A DNA stretch of 64,000 bases, taken from the NCBI GenBank assembly GCA_029721435.1, contig CM056576.1, positions 115,805,166 to 115,869,165 on the forward strand, given 5' to 3'. Position 1 is the first letter of the stretch; each line of letters begins with the position of its first letter. Position numbers and translations under genes: made by a program. This document shows positions 11,511 to 23,835 of this stretch, piece by piece. Source of the stretch: Gymnothorax reevesii. Lineage: Eukaryota; Chordata; Actinopteri; Anguilliformes; Muraenidae. The notes beneath the pieces are model-generated. The model was not told where the DNA came from and made no database searches. It saw nothing but the letters and a program-made list of their open reading frames with translations.

Positions 11511-13022
11511 GTGAGCAAACAACCCAAAATTTACTCAACGACTTTCATAACTTTCTCATTCTGTTTATCACATAACTGAATTGCATAATTTCATGGAAAG
11601 CTAATGTAATTTCCCTTAGTGCCCGATGTATGTTAGCACTGCGATAATTACATCCCTCTGCTTACTCAGTCTCTGAGTCACAGACATTCGTGGCTGAATG
11701 AGCAACACTTCGTAAATTCAGTCAACTGAGTAGCTAGCTAATGTTAGCTCACCAGGTACCAAACTAATGTTATATTATGGTTTTGAAAAAGTATTCTGAG
11801 CACGCTACCTAGCAAAAGTAACGTGAACTTAGTTATGTCAGTGGAGCTTAACTAGCCTCCTGCAGCGCTGAGCCATACCTATTCAACCATTGTTACACTC
11901 GGTATTCAGTTTGGCTTGTTAGAAACAGCGAGACATGGCGCTAAGCAATTTCTTTCCCCCCACACTCTCAGCCAATGCGATGCACAAAAGTTAAATATAG
12001 GGTCATATCAAAAATATGTCATGACCTGGGATATGAGAAAAGTACTTCAGTTATGTGATAAACCTTAAATTTCTAAAGAGCCATGTTCACTCAGCAAGAT
12101 TACGACTTTGCTGCCTTGATGGAGGTTTGCACCCAAGGAGTGCCTCAAGTTACCTTGTGTTTCCGAAGGCATTGGTGGTGAAGCATTGTGAAATTATAAA
12201 AGCACGCAAGCATATAACTAATCTGCATGGCAGCAATATTGGTAAAGTACTGTTCAAGAAACACAGCGACTTCATATTTCTGAAGGCAGCTGTTGAGCCC
12301 AGCCAGAGTGTCAGTCAAGCTAAATATAAAGAGTAGGTAATGCTGAGGGAAAGTGGAGTCGTTGAGACAGTCGACTGCTCGTGTATTGCCGGATGAGGGA
12401 AATCATGTAGTAATGCAGCAGCTATTCTGTGGAAGGCAGCGTTAATTCATTAAACCAAAGCTCCCTTCAGTTATCCAAACATCGAAAAAATTAAATATAT
12501 TTACAAAGATGTTATTGTGCTTTTATTGCCGAAGATATATGCTTTTGTACATCCTATTGATGTCATTTTTTCTGATGTTTTTGTTGTTTGGGCTAGCTGG
12601 CCCTGTTATTTGCTGTCATTGGCATTAAGGCTATCGGAAACACAAAACCGGACAGCGGAAGTAGGCATTCTGTCATGGCAGCGCCTATGAGCTTCTGGTG
12701 AAACCTGTGGATACTGCCACTATGTGGGCAAATCAATCTATTGCAAAGGATGAGCCAAGCAAAAAGATATTCTAAGGTTATTTTATTGGCCAACTGGTGT
12801 AATTAATTTGACCTTAGAGGAAAGCTTTGGCTGCCGCACTTCTGAAATAAATCTGGTGCGACTAAACAAAGCTATGCCTGATCATTAATTATTTTGCCAA
12901 TCAATGATCTGTATGTACAGATTTTTAAGTAAACTTGTCAACGCGTTTCAAAGTGGTCATTGCATTTCAAATAAAGGTAACAGTTAAACCTAGTATACTT
13001 AATCTTTCTTTGACATCCTTAC
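11511..13022. other. no gene recognised
   Basis: Unassigned sequence. Several short open frames lack motifs, splice signals or relatives elsewhere in the window. Confidence 0.35.
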
Positions 13023-13119
13023 CTTGCTGTCTCCCCCAGTTGTTTGAGGCTGGGGGGCAATTCAAGACCTCTGGAGAGAACAGATGATCCAGATTGTGGA
13101 ATATGTGTAATTCAGCCAT
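13023..13119 (-). CDS. exon-like frame, copy 1 of a duplicated 97-nt first exon
   Basis: On the minus strand an ATG at 13119 opens 32 codons and runs into a GTAAGG donor after 13023. The peptide shares most of its landmarks with the 16.2 kb copy: a FHNLDHL/FHDLHHL stretch, a PEVL/TEVL step, an NNW/TNW step and a QQG/EQG end at the donor. Both copies are exactly 97 nt with the same donor phase. I do not recognise the protein, and no second exon was identified. It could be a host gene exon or part of a cut-and-paste element. Confidence 0.4.
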
Positions 13120-14137
13120 TTTTGCCAATGGCGCAATTTCTCAAGTGTGATTATCAAGCCTATTCTTCAGATGGGTGTGCGACGTGCCACACTGATTTTT
13201 GCTTCCAGGGGAAATTTCTTTAACGTACTTGTATAAAATAAGTTTGATATGGTATATATTCATTAATCTTACATTATTATCCCTCCTCACTATTCATATT
13301 TGCATGAAAAATACAAAATTGGTAGACTTTTACACCATTCAAGTGCTAAATGTCATGCAGAAAAACAGGAGTCACTTAATTTCAAAAAAAGACAACTGCT
13401 TTTAAAATGAATAAAAATGTTCAAAATCATCAACTTTGGTCTTTGGCATATTTTTATAGTGTTCAGAAAAGCACTGCAAAGTATGAATAGGATATTAAAA
13501 TCTAAATCCCTTTGTTCCGCAAAGACAGATTTTCCTCAACGTCATGAAGTAAAACAAAGATTGGAAGCCATTTTGTACTATAAGACTCAAGTCATGTGAC
13601 CTGTGATGACATCACTGACCTCTGAGGACAATCAGAGTTGGAGGCAAGTTCAAAAATGTGCTCCTATATTTATATTTATTTATATTTATATTTATTTTCT
13701 GTGTTGAGCAGACATTTGGGGCCGATGAAACTTATGGGCTATATTTAAGTTATAACACCTTTTCCAGGGGTCATACAAAGTGTCACAGATTTGAGCGTCA
13801 TGCGGTCCAACATCAAAAAAGTGTCGATAAAGTTGAACATTTTAAAATGATTGATATAGACATGAAATTTTTAAGTTTATAGGTCAAGGTTAGTGCGGTG
13901 AATAAGTGGCCATGCAACTGCCTGTTAGGAATGAGAATGATGGAATCCGTCATGCAGACAAACAAAATATTTCATGTGGACAAACGTTGACATGCTGTTT
14001 TACCACATGACACAGAAGATTTAAACTGAATTATCTTTTCCTTTCTTAATTATTTTAATCATCTGTAAAGTTTGTACAAATATTCTTAATTACTTTTAAC
14101 ATTTGTAATACATTTTTGTGTATTTCAAACATTTTTA
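13120..14137. other. no gene recognised
   Basis: AT-rich sequence with no supported frame. Homology to the second exon copy's flank extends only a short way past the ATG (to about 13190). Confidence 0.35.
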
Positions 14138-15390
14138 CAACCCCAATCCTGAAATAGTTGGGACGAAATGTAAATTGTGAATAAAATCAAAATGCAATGA
14201 CTTTCAGATCACAAAAGCCAATATGTTATTTACAATAGAACATTGATAACATTTAAAATGTTGAAACTGAGACATTTTCGATATCTATCCACAAAATGAG
14301 CTTATTTCCAATTTTATGTCCGCAATAGGTCTCCAAAAAGTTGGAACGCAGGCAAAAAAGGGCTGAAAAAGAAATTAATATAAAAGAGAATAAGCTGAAA
14401 GGACATTTAGCAAGTAATTAAGTTAACTGGCATCAGGTGTGTAACATGAATGGCTATAAAAGGGATGTCTTAGAGAGGCTGAGTCTCTCAGAAATAAAGA
14501 TGCCCACAGGCTCTCCAACCTGTGAGGACTTGCATAAAAAAACTGTGGAATACTTTAAAAACAATGTTCCTCAACGGCTAATTGCAAAGGCTTTGAAGGT
14601 CTCATCATCAACAGTGCATGACATCATCAAAATAAAAAATCTGTGTGTGTAAGGGACAAGCCCGAAGTCCTTTACTGGATGCTCGTAATCTTCGGGCCCT
14701 CAGTTACCGCTGCATCACTCGCCGGCATGATTCTGTCATTGACAGTATGAAATGGGCCCAGGAATACTTCAACAAACCACTGTCTGTATACACAGTCTGC
14801 CGTGCCATCCAGAGATGCCACTTAAAATTTTATCATGCAAAAAGGAAGCCATTGTTGGGCATAATCCAGAAGCGTCACCGTGTTCTGTGGGCCAAGGCTC
14901 ATTTAAAATGGCCTGCAGCAAAGTGGCAAAGTGTCCTGTGGTCAGACATTTGACATTCTTGTTGTAAATCATGGGCGCTGTGTCCTCTGGGCTAAAGACG
15001 AGAAAGACCACCCCTCCTGATATCAGCCGTCAGTTCAAAAGCCAGCATCTCTGATGGTATGGGGATGCATTAGTGTGTATGGTGTGGAACACTTGCATGT
15101 TTTAAAAAGCGCCACGAATGTTGAAAGGTATATAAAGGTTTTAGAGCAACATATGCTCACCTCCAGACGACATCTATTCCGGGGAAGGCCTTGTGTATTT
15201 CAACAGGACAATTTCAAAACATTTACTGCAGCTATTACAACAGCATGGCTTCATAGTTGAAGAGTTCATGTGCTGAACTGGCCTGCCTGCAGTCCTGATC
15301 TTTCTCCGATTGAGAACATTTGGCACGTAATTAAACTAAAAGCCAGTAAAAGGAGACCCAAGACTCCTACTCCAAGTTAGAAGACATCGC
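14138..15390 (+). mobile_element. Tc1-like element A, 3'-truncated
   Basis: It starts at a TA (14136-14137) with CAACCCCAATCCTGAAATAG and is colinear with element B at 17.5 kb and element C at 59.2 kb. The broken plus-strand transposase shows an N-terminal helix-turn-helix (VPQRLIAKALKVSSSTVHDI, about 14560-14630), [30 protein letters not shown] (about 15052) and QQDN at about 15204, then [16 protein letters not shown] codons near 15290. Frame changes and stops make it a pseudogene. The 3' end and terminal repeat are lost where a GT repeat begins. Confidence 0.85.
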
Positions 15391-15394
15391 CCAC

Positions 15395-15480
15395 TGGAAA
15401 GTGTGTGTGTGTGTGTGCGTGTGTGTGTGTGTGTGTGTCTGCGTGCGTGCGTGCATGCGCGCGCATGTATGTACAGTGTA
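15395..15480. repeat. GT/GC-rich microsatellite
   Basis: Alternating GT tract passing into TGCG and GCGC repeats. It lies at the truncated end of Tc1-like element A. Confidence 0.95.
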
Positions 15481-16208
15481 CACACACATACGACTTAAAA
15501 AATTTTTTTTGTTTCCACCCACTGGTCCAACGGCCTAATATTCCGGACATATCTACCGAAAAAAACCGCATGGGATCGAAGCCCATTATCGGCTTTCACA
15601 GCGACCATCCATCCATCCTCTAAAATCAAGTCGTGTCGAGTCGAGTCGCTGGGGGAGCTGGAGCTTAGCCCAATTGATCACCCTAAACAGCTCGCCTATG
15701 TATAGCAGGACCCACACACTTCTGTCATCGTCACACCGTGCAATTTACCATCTCCAATTCACCTGATGTGCATCGCTTTCGATGCTCCGAGGAAACCAGT
15801 GTACCCGGCGGTAACCCGTGCGAGTACCTGGAGAACATGGAGCTAACCGCTGCTCCACCGTGCTGGGAGACCAGTGCTTTAAATACTGTTGTTAACGGCT
15901 TCTGGATGGACGATGTACGAGGCTGATATTAGTTAGCTGGCACATTCACAGGTTTCATTGCCCGATGAACTCGGCAGTCACGAGCTAAACCAACTCCCAT
16001 CAACATGTTTTTTGTTTTCTTTTCACTAAACTTTTTTTTACAGTAAACTTGTCAACGGATATTTTCAAAGAGGTCATTACGTTTAAAATAAATTTAACAG
16101 TTAAACCAATCAGACCACGGTGGTTGAGAGTAAACGTAAGACTTTGAACCGCGATTCGCTCATGCAGGCTGCAGCCTGGTAAACTTGAGCTTTCTTTCAC
16201 ATCCTCAC
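15481..16208. other. duplicated flank, no gene recognised
   Basis: The stretch at 15520-15600 resembles 16600-16700 (AATATTCCGG..CATGGGATCGA), so one segment is present twice. 15900-15990 resembles 10780-10890, the upstream region of the kinase. No open frame is supported. Confidence 0.45.
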
Positions 16209-16305
16209 CTTGCTCTCTCCAGTCCCAGTTGGTCGTGGCTGAGGGAGAAATCAAGACCTCCGTAGAGAGATGATGCAGATCGTGGAATCGGTGAAACGCT
16301 GACAT
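16209..16305 (-). CDS. exon-like frame, copy 2 of a duplicated 97-nt first exon
   Basis: The minus-strand ATG at 16305 gives 32 codons plus one base to a GTGAGG donor after 16209, the same length and phase as the copy at 13.0 kb. Shared residues include the FH.L.HL block, EVL, the W near the end and the Q-G at the donor. The flanks on both sides are also related (TAAACTTGTCAACG, AACAGTTAAACC). The function is unknown; I report it because frame and donor are preserved despite clear divergence. Confidence 0.4.
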
Positions 16306-17385
16306 TATGCCTATAATGCAGTTTTCCCAAGACTGATTATCAATCAGATACTCCAGGTATTTATAGTTAAAAAGAACGCTGAATGACGTAACAGAAAGGA
16401 TGTTGTTGCAGCGGCTTTGGCGTCACAATTCCGAAAAGCCCTGACAGGCTTAGGAGTGCGACTTACTGCATGGACTGTGCGTCATCTTTCAGTTTAGGAA
16501 GACAAGAAATTTTGAATTAAAACATCGTTTCGGGAATGAATTGTCAGTATTTTTTTTTTTTTTGAGCAGGTTTGCTAGCGACATTGTCTCCCTTGTGCCA
16601 AACCACTGTTCCAACAGCCCAATATTCCGGCCATCACCTCTGAAAAAAAAAAAAACAAAAACATGGGATCGACAGGCCATTAGAGAATTCGAGCGATCGT
16701 CAAGCCGAAAGCAGATTGGCATAATTGCGAAGGCCTGATTGTCCGACACTGTCCCACTGAGCCAAAAAGACTGGGCAGTATATACGGGATTACGGGAAGT
16801 TATCCCGAAAAACAAAGAAGTTAGTGTCTGCACTGGTAACGCTTGAAGTATGGAAGTCCAGTCATGCGAATTCAATTCTTTTGGACTTGGCCCATAGGCT
16901 ATGGACGGCGGAGAGAGTTTGGCCTAAAATTCTGTGTCGCAACTCGCTCCCTAACATTAGCCTACCTCTTAAAACCGTAAATGATTTCTCGGTGCTCTTG
17001 AGAAAAGAATGGCCACAATAAAATATTTCCGTGTCAAGCTAATTTTTCTATTAAACTAAAATAAACAAAGTAGGATAAACCCAAAATGCAGTTTAAAAAA
17101 ATGCTAAATCGAATCACTGTTATTATCCATGAATTTTCGAAATTTCCCTTTACATAAAAGCAGAACAAATAGTGAAGCATATTAGTTTTCGAAGTTGAAT
17201 GTAAGAATGCAAGCTGTAATCAAAGCCAAAGTAGGCCTTACGAAATATTGTTTTTTTTTTAAATGTGTGAATAAGGACTGTTTAGTGGTTTCAGTCCGTG
17301 ATTTGCCAAAGAAATAACAAAATAATTTTTTTTAGTTTTAAACAAGTTTTTGACAAATTTCTTAAATATTGGCGTTTAATATGTT

Positions 17386-17390
<5 letters not shown>
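16306..17390. other. no gene recognised
   Basis: Unassigned. It contains poly-T (about 16548-16563) and poly-A tracts and the second copy of the AATATTCCGG segment. Confidence 0.35.

Positions 17391-17418
<28 letters not shown>
17391..17418. repeat. AT dinucleotide microsatellite
   Basis: Fourteen uninterrupted AT repeats, just left of Tc1-like element B. Confidence 0.97.
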
Positions 17419-17422
<4 letters not shown>

Positions 17423-17464
17423 GGTGGTATAATAAATTTGTTAAGCACTGTACATGCATACATA

Positions 17465-18946
17465 CAACCCTAATTCTGAAATAGTTGGGACGAAGTGTAA
17501 ATTGTGAATAAAGTCTAAATGCAATTACTTTCAGGTCTCAAGAAAGTTGGGACACAGCCAAAGAAAGGGCTGAAAAAGCAATTAATATACTATAAAATGA
17601 GCTGAAAGAACATTTAGCAAGTAATTACATTAGCTGGCTTCAGATATGTAACATTATTGGCTATGAAAGGGATATCTTAGAGAGGCTGAGTCTCCCAGAA
17701 GTAAAGATGGCTAGAGGCTCTCCGACCTGTGAAGGCTTGCGTGAAAAAAATTGTGGAATACTTTAAAAACAATGTTCCTGAATGTCTAATTGCAAGGCAT
17801 TTGAAGGTCTCATCATCGGCAGTGCATAACATCATCAAAAGAAACTGGAAAAAGCTCTTTGCATAAAGGACAAGGCCGAAGACCTTTACTGGATGCCCGT
17901 GATCTTAGGGCCCTCAGACACCACTGCACCACACCGGCATGATTCTGTCATACACATTACTAAATGGGCCCAGGAATACTTAAAGAAGCCACTGTCTGTC
18001 AACACAGTCTGCCGTGCCATCCATAAATGCTGCCTAAAATTCTATCATGCAAAAAGGAAGCCATTGTTGGGCATGATCCAGAAGCGCCGCCGTGTTCTGT
18101 GGGCCAAGGCTCATTTATAATGGACTGCAGCAAAGTGGCAAAGTGTCCTGTGGTGAGACAAGTCCAAATTTGACATTGTTGTTGGAAATCATCGGCGTTG
18201 TGTCCTCTGCGCTAAAGAGGATAAAGACCATCCCTCCTGTTATCAGCGTTCAGTTCAAAATCCAGCATCTCTGGTGGTATGGGCATTAGTACACCATTAG
18301 TGCATATGGTCTGGGACACTTGCATGTTTTAAAAAGCACCATGAATGCTGAAAGGTATATAAAGCTTTTAGAGTGACATATGCTCCCCTCCAGATGACAT
18401 CCATTCCAGGGAAGCCCTTGTATATTTCAGCAGGACAATGCAAAACCACATACTGCAGCTATAACAACAGCATGGCTTTGTAGTAGAAGAGTCCATGTGC
18501 TGAACTTGCCGGCCTGCAGTCCTGATTTTTCACTGATTGTGAACTTTTGGCGCGTAATTAAACAAAAAGTCAGTCAAAGGAGACCCGAAACTCTCCAGCG
18601 GCTGGAAGCCTGTATTAAACAAGAGCAAGATCAAATTCCAATGACTAAACTAAAGAAACTTGTCTCCTCAGTGCCCAGACGCCTCCACTCTACATTGAAA
18701 AGAAGAGGGGATGCTACACCATGGTTAACAGGCCCCTGTCCCAACTTTTTTGAGACCTGTAGCAGCCATAAAATTTGAAATGAGCTCATTTTGTGGATTA
18801 AATTTTAAAATTTCTCAGTTTCAACATTTGCTATGTTATTTCTTTTCTATTGTGAATAAAATACTGGCTGGTGTGATTGAAAGTCATTGCGTTTTTATTT
18901 TATTCAAAATTTACACTTTGTCCTACTTATTTCAGAGTTGGGGTTG
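17465..18946 (+). mobile_element. Tc1-like element B, near full length, dead
   Basis: The left end (TA then CAACCCTAATTCTGAAATAG) and the right end (reverse complement of ..ATTTCAGAGTTGGGGTTG) are inverted repeats; the right-hand target TA has mutated to TC. The transposase is broken: the region around 17890-18120 reads [20 protein letters not shown], then stops. The catalytic D region near 18435 (CAGCAGGACAATGC) and the CSPDFSLIVNFWR block (about 18515) remain, but E is replaced by V in the usual PIE triplet. It is therefore catalytically dead as well as frameshifted. It is a sibling of elements A and C. Confidence 0.88.
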
Positions 18947-19117
18947 TCCTTTGTCCTGTGATCCTGCATTATGCACTGTCAAATGTCAGAGGTAATGAAT
19001 GAAAAGACACCTGACACAGCCCCGCTGACTGAGTTGTTGGCTGTATTGGGCAGCAGGTTCGCAAAAAGGGCAGTGTGCTTCACATGGAGGAGTATAACCA
19101 ATTATTATGGAGACATG
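18947..19117. other. intervening sequence
   Basis: Short unassigned stretch that ends in the GAGACATG target site of the hAT MITE (19110-19117). Confidence 0.5.
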
Positions 19118-19834
19118 CAGTGGCGGAGCTACAAGGGGGCGAAGACACGTCCCTTTTAGTCCTGGCTAGATCTCAATCATTTTCCTTTATTGACGTCTTT
19201 TCCAATTATTGTAATTGGCAACTGAAGACACGGTTTCTCTCCATATGCGATCTAACAGCGATTAAATCGCGGGTTAAATTGAGTACAGTGGCAGAACAGA
19301 GAATTGGGTTGCACAAAACAGCAGTTTAAAACATAAATAAATAAATCCTTACCTGTTCTCAGTCATTTTAAAAGGTTCACTCCGAGTGCAGTCCACACTT
19401 AACAGGAGCAGCTTGTTCTCCCCGATTAGGCAAGATGACAATCATTCATCTGACCATGTATTTAAATCTACGTTATTCAAAATTGCATAGCCTACCTAAA
19501 TGGCTTGAGCCGTTCGCTTTTTATAACCTAGACTATTTAACTGCCGAGTGCCACTGTTTTTTTTTGTTTTTTTTAATCAACCCACGAAAGTCAGTGTTTC
19601 ATTGGAACACGGACCAGTTCAGTCACGCGAAACATTGGCTAATTAATAAGCAAATTATTTTTCTGCACTGAATTTAGCCCATGATTTCATCGCTGTTTGA
19701 TCGCACGCGATGAAAAACTGTGTCTTCAGTTGCCAATTACGATAATTGGAAAAGACGTCATTAAAGGAAAATGACTGAGATCTTACCAGGACTAAAAGGG
19801 ACGTGTCTTAACACCTCCTGCAGCTCCGCTACTG
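19118..19834. mobile_element. hAT-type MITE with 8-bp target duplication
   Basis: The termini are CAGTGGCGGAGCT and AGCTCCGCTACTG. The inverted repeats run about 120 bp, including the CGTCCCTTTTAGTCCTGG and CCAATTAT..GTAATTGG blocks. The 8-bp direct repeat GAGACATG lies at 19110-19117 and 19835-19842. The 8-bp duplication and CAGTG-like ends are hAT hallmarks. No transposase is present. Confidence 0.92.
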
Positions 19835-19842
19835 GAGACATG

Positions 19843-20122
19843 GAAATGTTCACATCTGTGATATTGATTGGCAGGCATTTGACTTCAAAGAGAACTACCG
19901 AGGATATATTGTATTTTGCCAAATAATCACAACAAAGTTCACTTTTTCACAAAATTCATTTTCGTAGATTTATTTTCATCATGGCGTTGGCACAACCTTT
20001 GCTTGTATTCCTTTCATGTCTCTTCCTATTCAGCTCCTCGGGTGTCTATTAGGAGTTTGTCTATTGTGATTGGTTTTCATCTTGTGTGTTTGTCAACCCC
20101 CAGCTGCGCCTCATTACATTAT
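19843..20122. repeat. dispersed repeat, interrupted by a LINE
   Basis: A pyrimidine-rich sequence (TTTCATGTCTCTTCC..AGCTCCTCGGGTG) that appears to continue after the LINE insertion at 20788 (TTCTGATTGCCATG..GTATTTAAGTCC). It looks like one promoter/LTR-like repeat split in two. Confidence 0.45.
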
Positions 20123-20774
20123 TATTATTTATTTTATTTTTTTTTAATGATCAACAATTGTTATTTTTTACAACAATATACAATACAAACACACATACAA
20201 ACAAATAACAAATATGGTGCGGCCCAATCCAGTGAGGTTTGAAAACAAAGATCACAGTGACGCTATAGTTACTATACATGACGATGAAAAAACATTCCCA
20301 CAAAAAAAAAAAAAAATTAGAATGAACTAGACTTGAAAATAAAGCTACCATAGACAAGCAGGTAGTCTACATAGAATGCATCATATACCAGTTTATACAG
20401 TAGTTGGAGGAGAAAAGGGGTAAAAAAGGAAAGGAGGGGGGATTCATTTATCTTGTCATAAGCATCTAGTTCAGGGTCTGATATCATTAGAGAGGGAGAG
20501 GCATAGACATTGGGGTAACCCTTCTTTTAAGGTAGTCCCTAATGGCTATAGCTATGTTGGACCATGCTCGGCTTGGCTCTATTAAGTCATGCAGTTGTGC
20601 ACTCAAGGGACACTTTTGGCAAGATTCCACCCAGAACTGAAATTGCGGAAGATTAGGATTAAACCACCGAGTCAATATGGTTTTCTTTGCTGCCATGAAT
20701 CCGGCCAGTAGCAGTCTACGTTTATTTAAGTTAAGAGATAAAGATGAAACGTCATTAAGCAGACAAAGGCATGT
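20123..20774 (-). mobile_element. L1/Tx1-like LINE, 5'-truncated, 13-bp TSD
   Basis: A perfect 13-bp duplication CTCATTACATTAT brackets the insert (20110-20122 and 20775-20787). The minus strand encodes the end of ORF2: NLNKRRLLLAG followed by AAKKTILTRWFNPNLP and a Trp/Glu-rich tail that stops near 20487. This is the usual C-terminus of L1-like reverse transcriptases. The rest, down to an AT-rich 3' end at 20123, is 3' UTR. The insertion is 652 bp and severely 5'-truncated. Confidence 0.85.
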
Positions 20775-20787
20775 CTCATTACATTAT

Positions 20788-21473
20788 GATTTTCTGATTG
20801 CCATGTGACGGGTATTTAAGTCCTCTGGTTTGTGTTGCAATTTGCTGGATTTTAAATTACTGTTTGTGCTTAGAACAAGTCAGTGCTTTTTGTGAAAATT
20901 CTTTGTCAAGTGCAATGTGTACTTTAATGACAGCTATTTCTGAAAGCCTTTCTCTGAAATAGATCATTTTGAGCAAGCTTCAAGTCCAAATCAGGGTCCA
21001 GTATTGGGACACATTCTTGTAAACTCTTCAAAGTATGTTCGTCAGTCCAGTTTGTTAGGGAAAAGATCCTAATCCTACTCCGATTATCAGGATTAGAATT
21101 ATTTCCCCTCAAGCTTCTCCATTATCCTGTGGGATATTTGGTGCCAACAGTCTGCACTCCACCTGACTGCGATCGCAGAGGCCACTGGCCAGCAACCGGT
21201 AACCCAGCTTCATCTACATCTGTACTGAACTGTGCTGTCTTAACCTAGGGTTCCTTCCCCACCACTTCCTCAGGGGTTCTGTCCCCTCATTACTGTAGAA
21301 ATTATCTGTTGGATTGTGCTCTTTCTCTGCACTTGAGTCATGGTCTGGACTGTAACAGGTATGGTGTTTTAACTTGTGAAGCACAACATATTTATAAATA
21401 AGAACACTCTTCTATTTCTTTTCCCATAACGTAAAAGTAGCATTTTTCTAAAAAAGAAAAAATTATTTCCTCA
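20788..21473. other. continuation of split repeat, then unassigned
   Basis: The first ~120 bp continue the repeat interrupted by the LINE. The rest carries no recognised gene. Confidence 0.4.
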
Positions 21474-23835
21474 GAGTGGAGGCAGGTGAAGTGGCGATTT
21501 AGGGAAGCTCAAACCCATCCCTTGAAAATAATGATTGGTCATGACCCATTTTCAAAAATTCATTTAAATTACCATTACAAAAACTCTTTACATTATCAGG
21601 TGTGGTCAGTTTTCATTAATAACGCACACCTGACAACTCAAGCATTCCGGGTGAGTTTTAGTGGTATATTTACGTTCCCCTGCTGTAGTCAGCAACTATT
21701 CCATCAACGCATGTGTAATTGAATCTCACACGGAATTGAAGTCCTTGTCAAAGAATATATACTTTACTCAGGGGTTGGAGGAAATGCACGTGTTTCATGA
21801 TCGTTTAAATTGTTTAAATGAAATAAGATCATTGGAAGCAATGGAATGAGACATTTCAAATGACATTATTTCATTTAAAGTAATTAAACAATAATGAAAC
21901 ACGTGCCTTGCTTCCAAACCTCGAGTAAAGAAAAGCTTGAGAAGTCCGGAGTCATAATGCTGGTGAAATTGAGAAACCTCTATGCACAAGGACTTCAATT
22001 CAGTGCGTGAATCTCTTACACATGCGTTGATTGAATGGTTGCTGACTACAGCATGGGAACATAAATATACCCCAAACTCACACGGAAGGCGTGAGAGTTG
22101 ACAGGTGTGTGTTATTAATAAAAACTGACCACACCTGATAACGTTAAGAGTTTTCAGAATTCTTTAATGGTAATTTAAACAAAGTGTCTATTTTGCCATT
22201 TTAAATTACAATTTAAAATGCGTATAGCCATTATTACGCAAACTAATTTGGCTGGAGTTGCACTGCAAGCACAATTTAGCTTGTTAGCTGGCATTAAAAT
22301 CCGCCAAATAAAAAGGTTGCCAGCTAAAGCAGCTTTCACACCGGATGCGAAACAAATTTTTCACACGACAGATTACATTCAAAGTCAATGCAAAGATGCG
22401 AATACACGCGTCATAGGGCTGCGTGGGTGGACCGCACCCCCCAACCACGGGCCCCCGTGGGCCAACCACCAAAAAAGTATGCGGGTGCGGAGTGGTTGTG
22501 GGGGCCAGCATAAATTAACTGTGGTGCAGGGGTGGGTATAACAAAAAGAATTTACCGGTTAAGCGCGGGCTTAAAAAAAAAAATGCGGGCCTAGGGCAAA
22601 TTTACAAACCGTGAGACGTACGGTCATTATATCTAAAGCTCAAGTATGTTACATCCACAACAATAAATGTCATTCTATTCAATAAGTGAGCACAAGAAAA
22701 TAACCACTATGAGAAGTATATTTGACCATATTGTGTGTTAAACTATAAACAGCATGCTATTTACATTTACAGACATTGCATCTGGTTGAATATCAGTTTT
22801 CTTTGATCTAGATGTGACTATTTGTCAAATGTAGCCAAAAGAATATGAATTTACAATCTAACAATCATGAATGTTGATGCTTGATTTATTTATCGAGATA
22901 TCAGTACTTGATATCTGTAAATACTGTGTAAGTAAATAGGAGATGACTCCTATTTTTGTATCAGAAAGAAGTATAAAAGTGCACGGCTTCCAATGTACAA
23001 ATCATTAGTTATTTATGAATAAACAATTGAAATGAATCTCATTGTTGCCCGTTTCAAAAAACTCATATACAGGCAATCCTGGCATTCCATTAACTAGGTC
23101 TTGCATATGCCTAGGTTTAAGTGGGTAAAATGTTTAAACTGTGGGTAACTACGGGTACAAGAGTCATTGTACATGTGGGTGTGGGTGCAGGTGTGGGCTA
23201 GTACTTCTGGGTGTGGGGCGGGAGCGGGCTCAAATCTTGAAAAAATGTGGGTGTGGACTGAAAGCCCGCAGGTGTGGGGCGGGATAGGGGTTGAGAAGTT
23301 GACCCGTGCAGCCCAATGACACGTTTCGCGTGTATTCGCGACTTTGCATTGACTTTGAATGTCATCTATCATGTGAAAAATTAATTTTGCATCTGGTGTG
23401 AAAGCATCTTAAAATTGACTGAGAAACAAGCAAACTAGCTTGCATGCTAGGCTAGCAAGCTAATTCGCCTGCTCAGCTAACTATTTGTGGTACCTATAAA
23501 TCAATAAAAAAGTGAATCGCAATTATTTCACATTAGCTGTGTAGCTAGGTCAGTTATGCATTGACGAGGCTGATTAGTTATTCGCTAGATACCTACTTTT
23601 TACTCTAACATTGGCCATAGATGCTAGATTGATTTGTATTCCAGTCCAAAAATAATAAAACTGCGCATGTGTTCCGGACGTCACGGCCAAATAGCGGTAG
23701 AAATGTAAAAACAGTTCAAGGCAAGATATACAATGCCTAATTTAAATGATTGAAAACAGGTCATGACCAATTATTATTTTCGAGGGATGGGTTTGAGCCT
23801 CACAGTGAAAATTATTCACCTCCCGTTGCGAATTA
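21474..23835. mobile_element. large foldback element, nested palindromes
   Basis: The ends are inverted copies: GCTCAAACCCATCCCT..GATTGGTCATGACC at the left matches the reverse complement of 23720-23810. An inner inverted pair also exists: 22330-22430 against 23290-23410, sharing ACATTCAAAGTCAATGCAAAG. No transposase frame is present. The region at 22420-22560 and 23150-23290 is unusually G/C-biased (GTGGGTGCGG-type runs). Confidence 0.8.
21595..22145. repeat. ~550-bp palindrome inside the left arm of the foldback
   Basis: 21595-21815 is matched by the reverse complement of 21895-22145. Shared blocks are ATCAGGTGTGGTCAGTTTT, GCTGTAGTCAGCAAC and GCACGTGTTTCAT. The short centre is near 21860. 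It is likely a separate MITE inserted in the larger foldback. Confidence 0.75.

Noticed and set aside
15405..15586. Cys/Val/His/Thr-rich frames
   Set aside because: Translation of a GT microsatellite.
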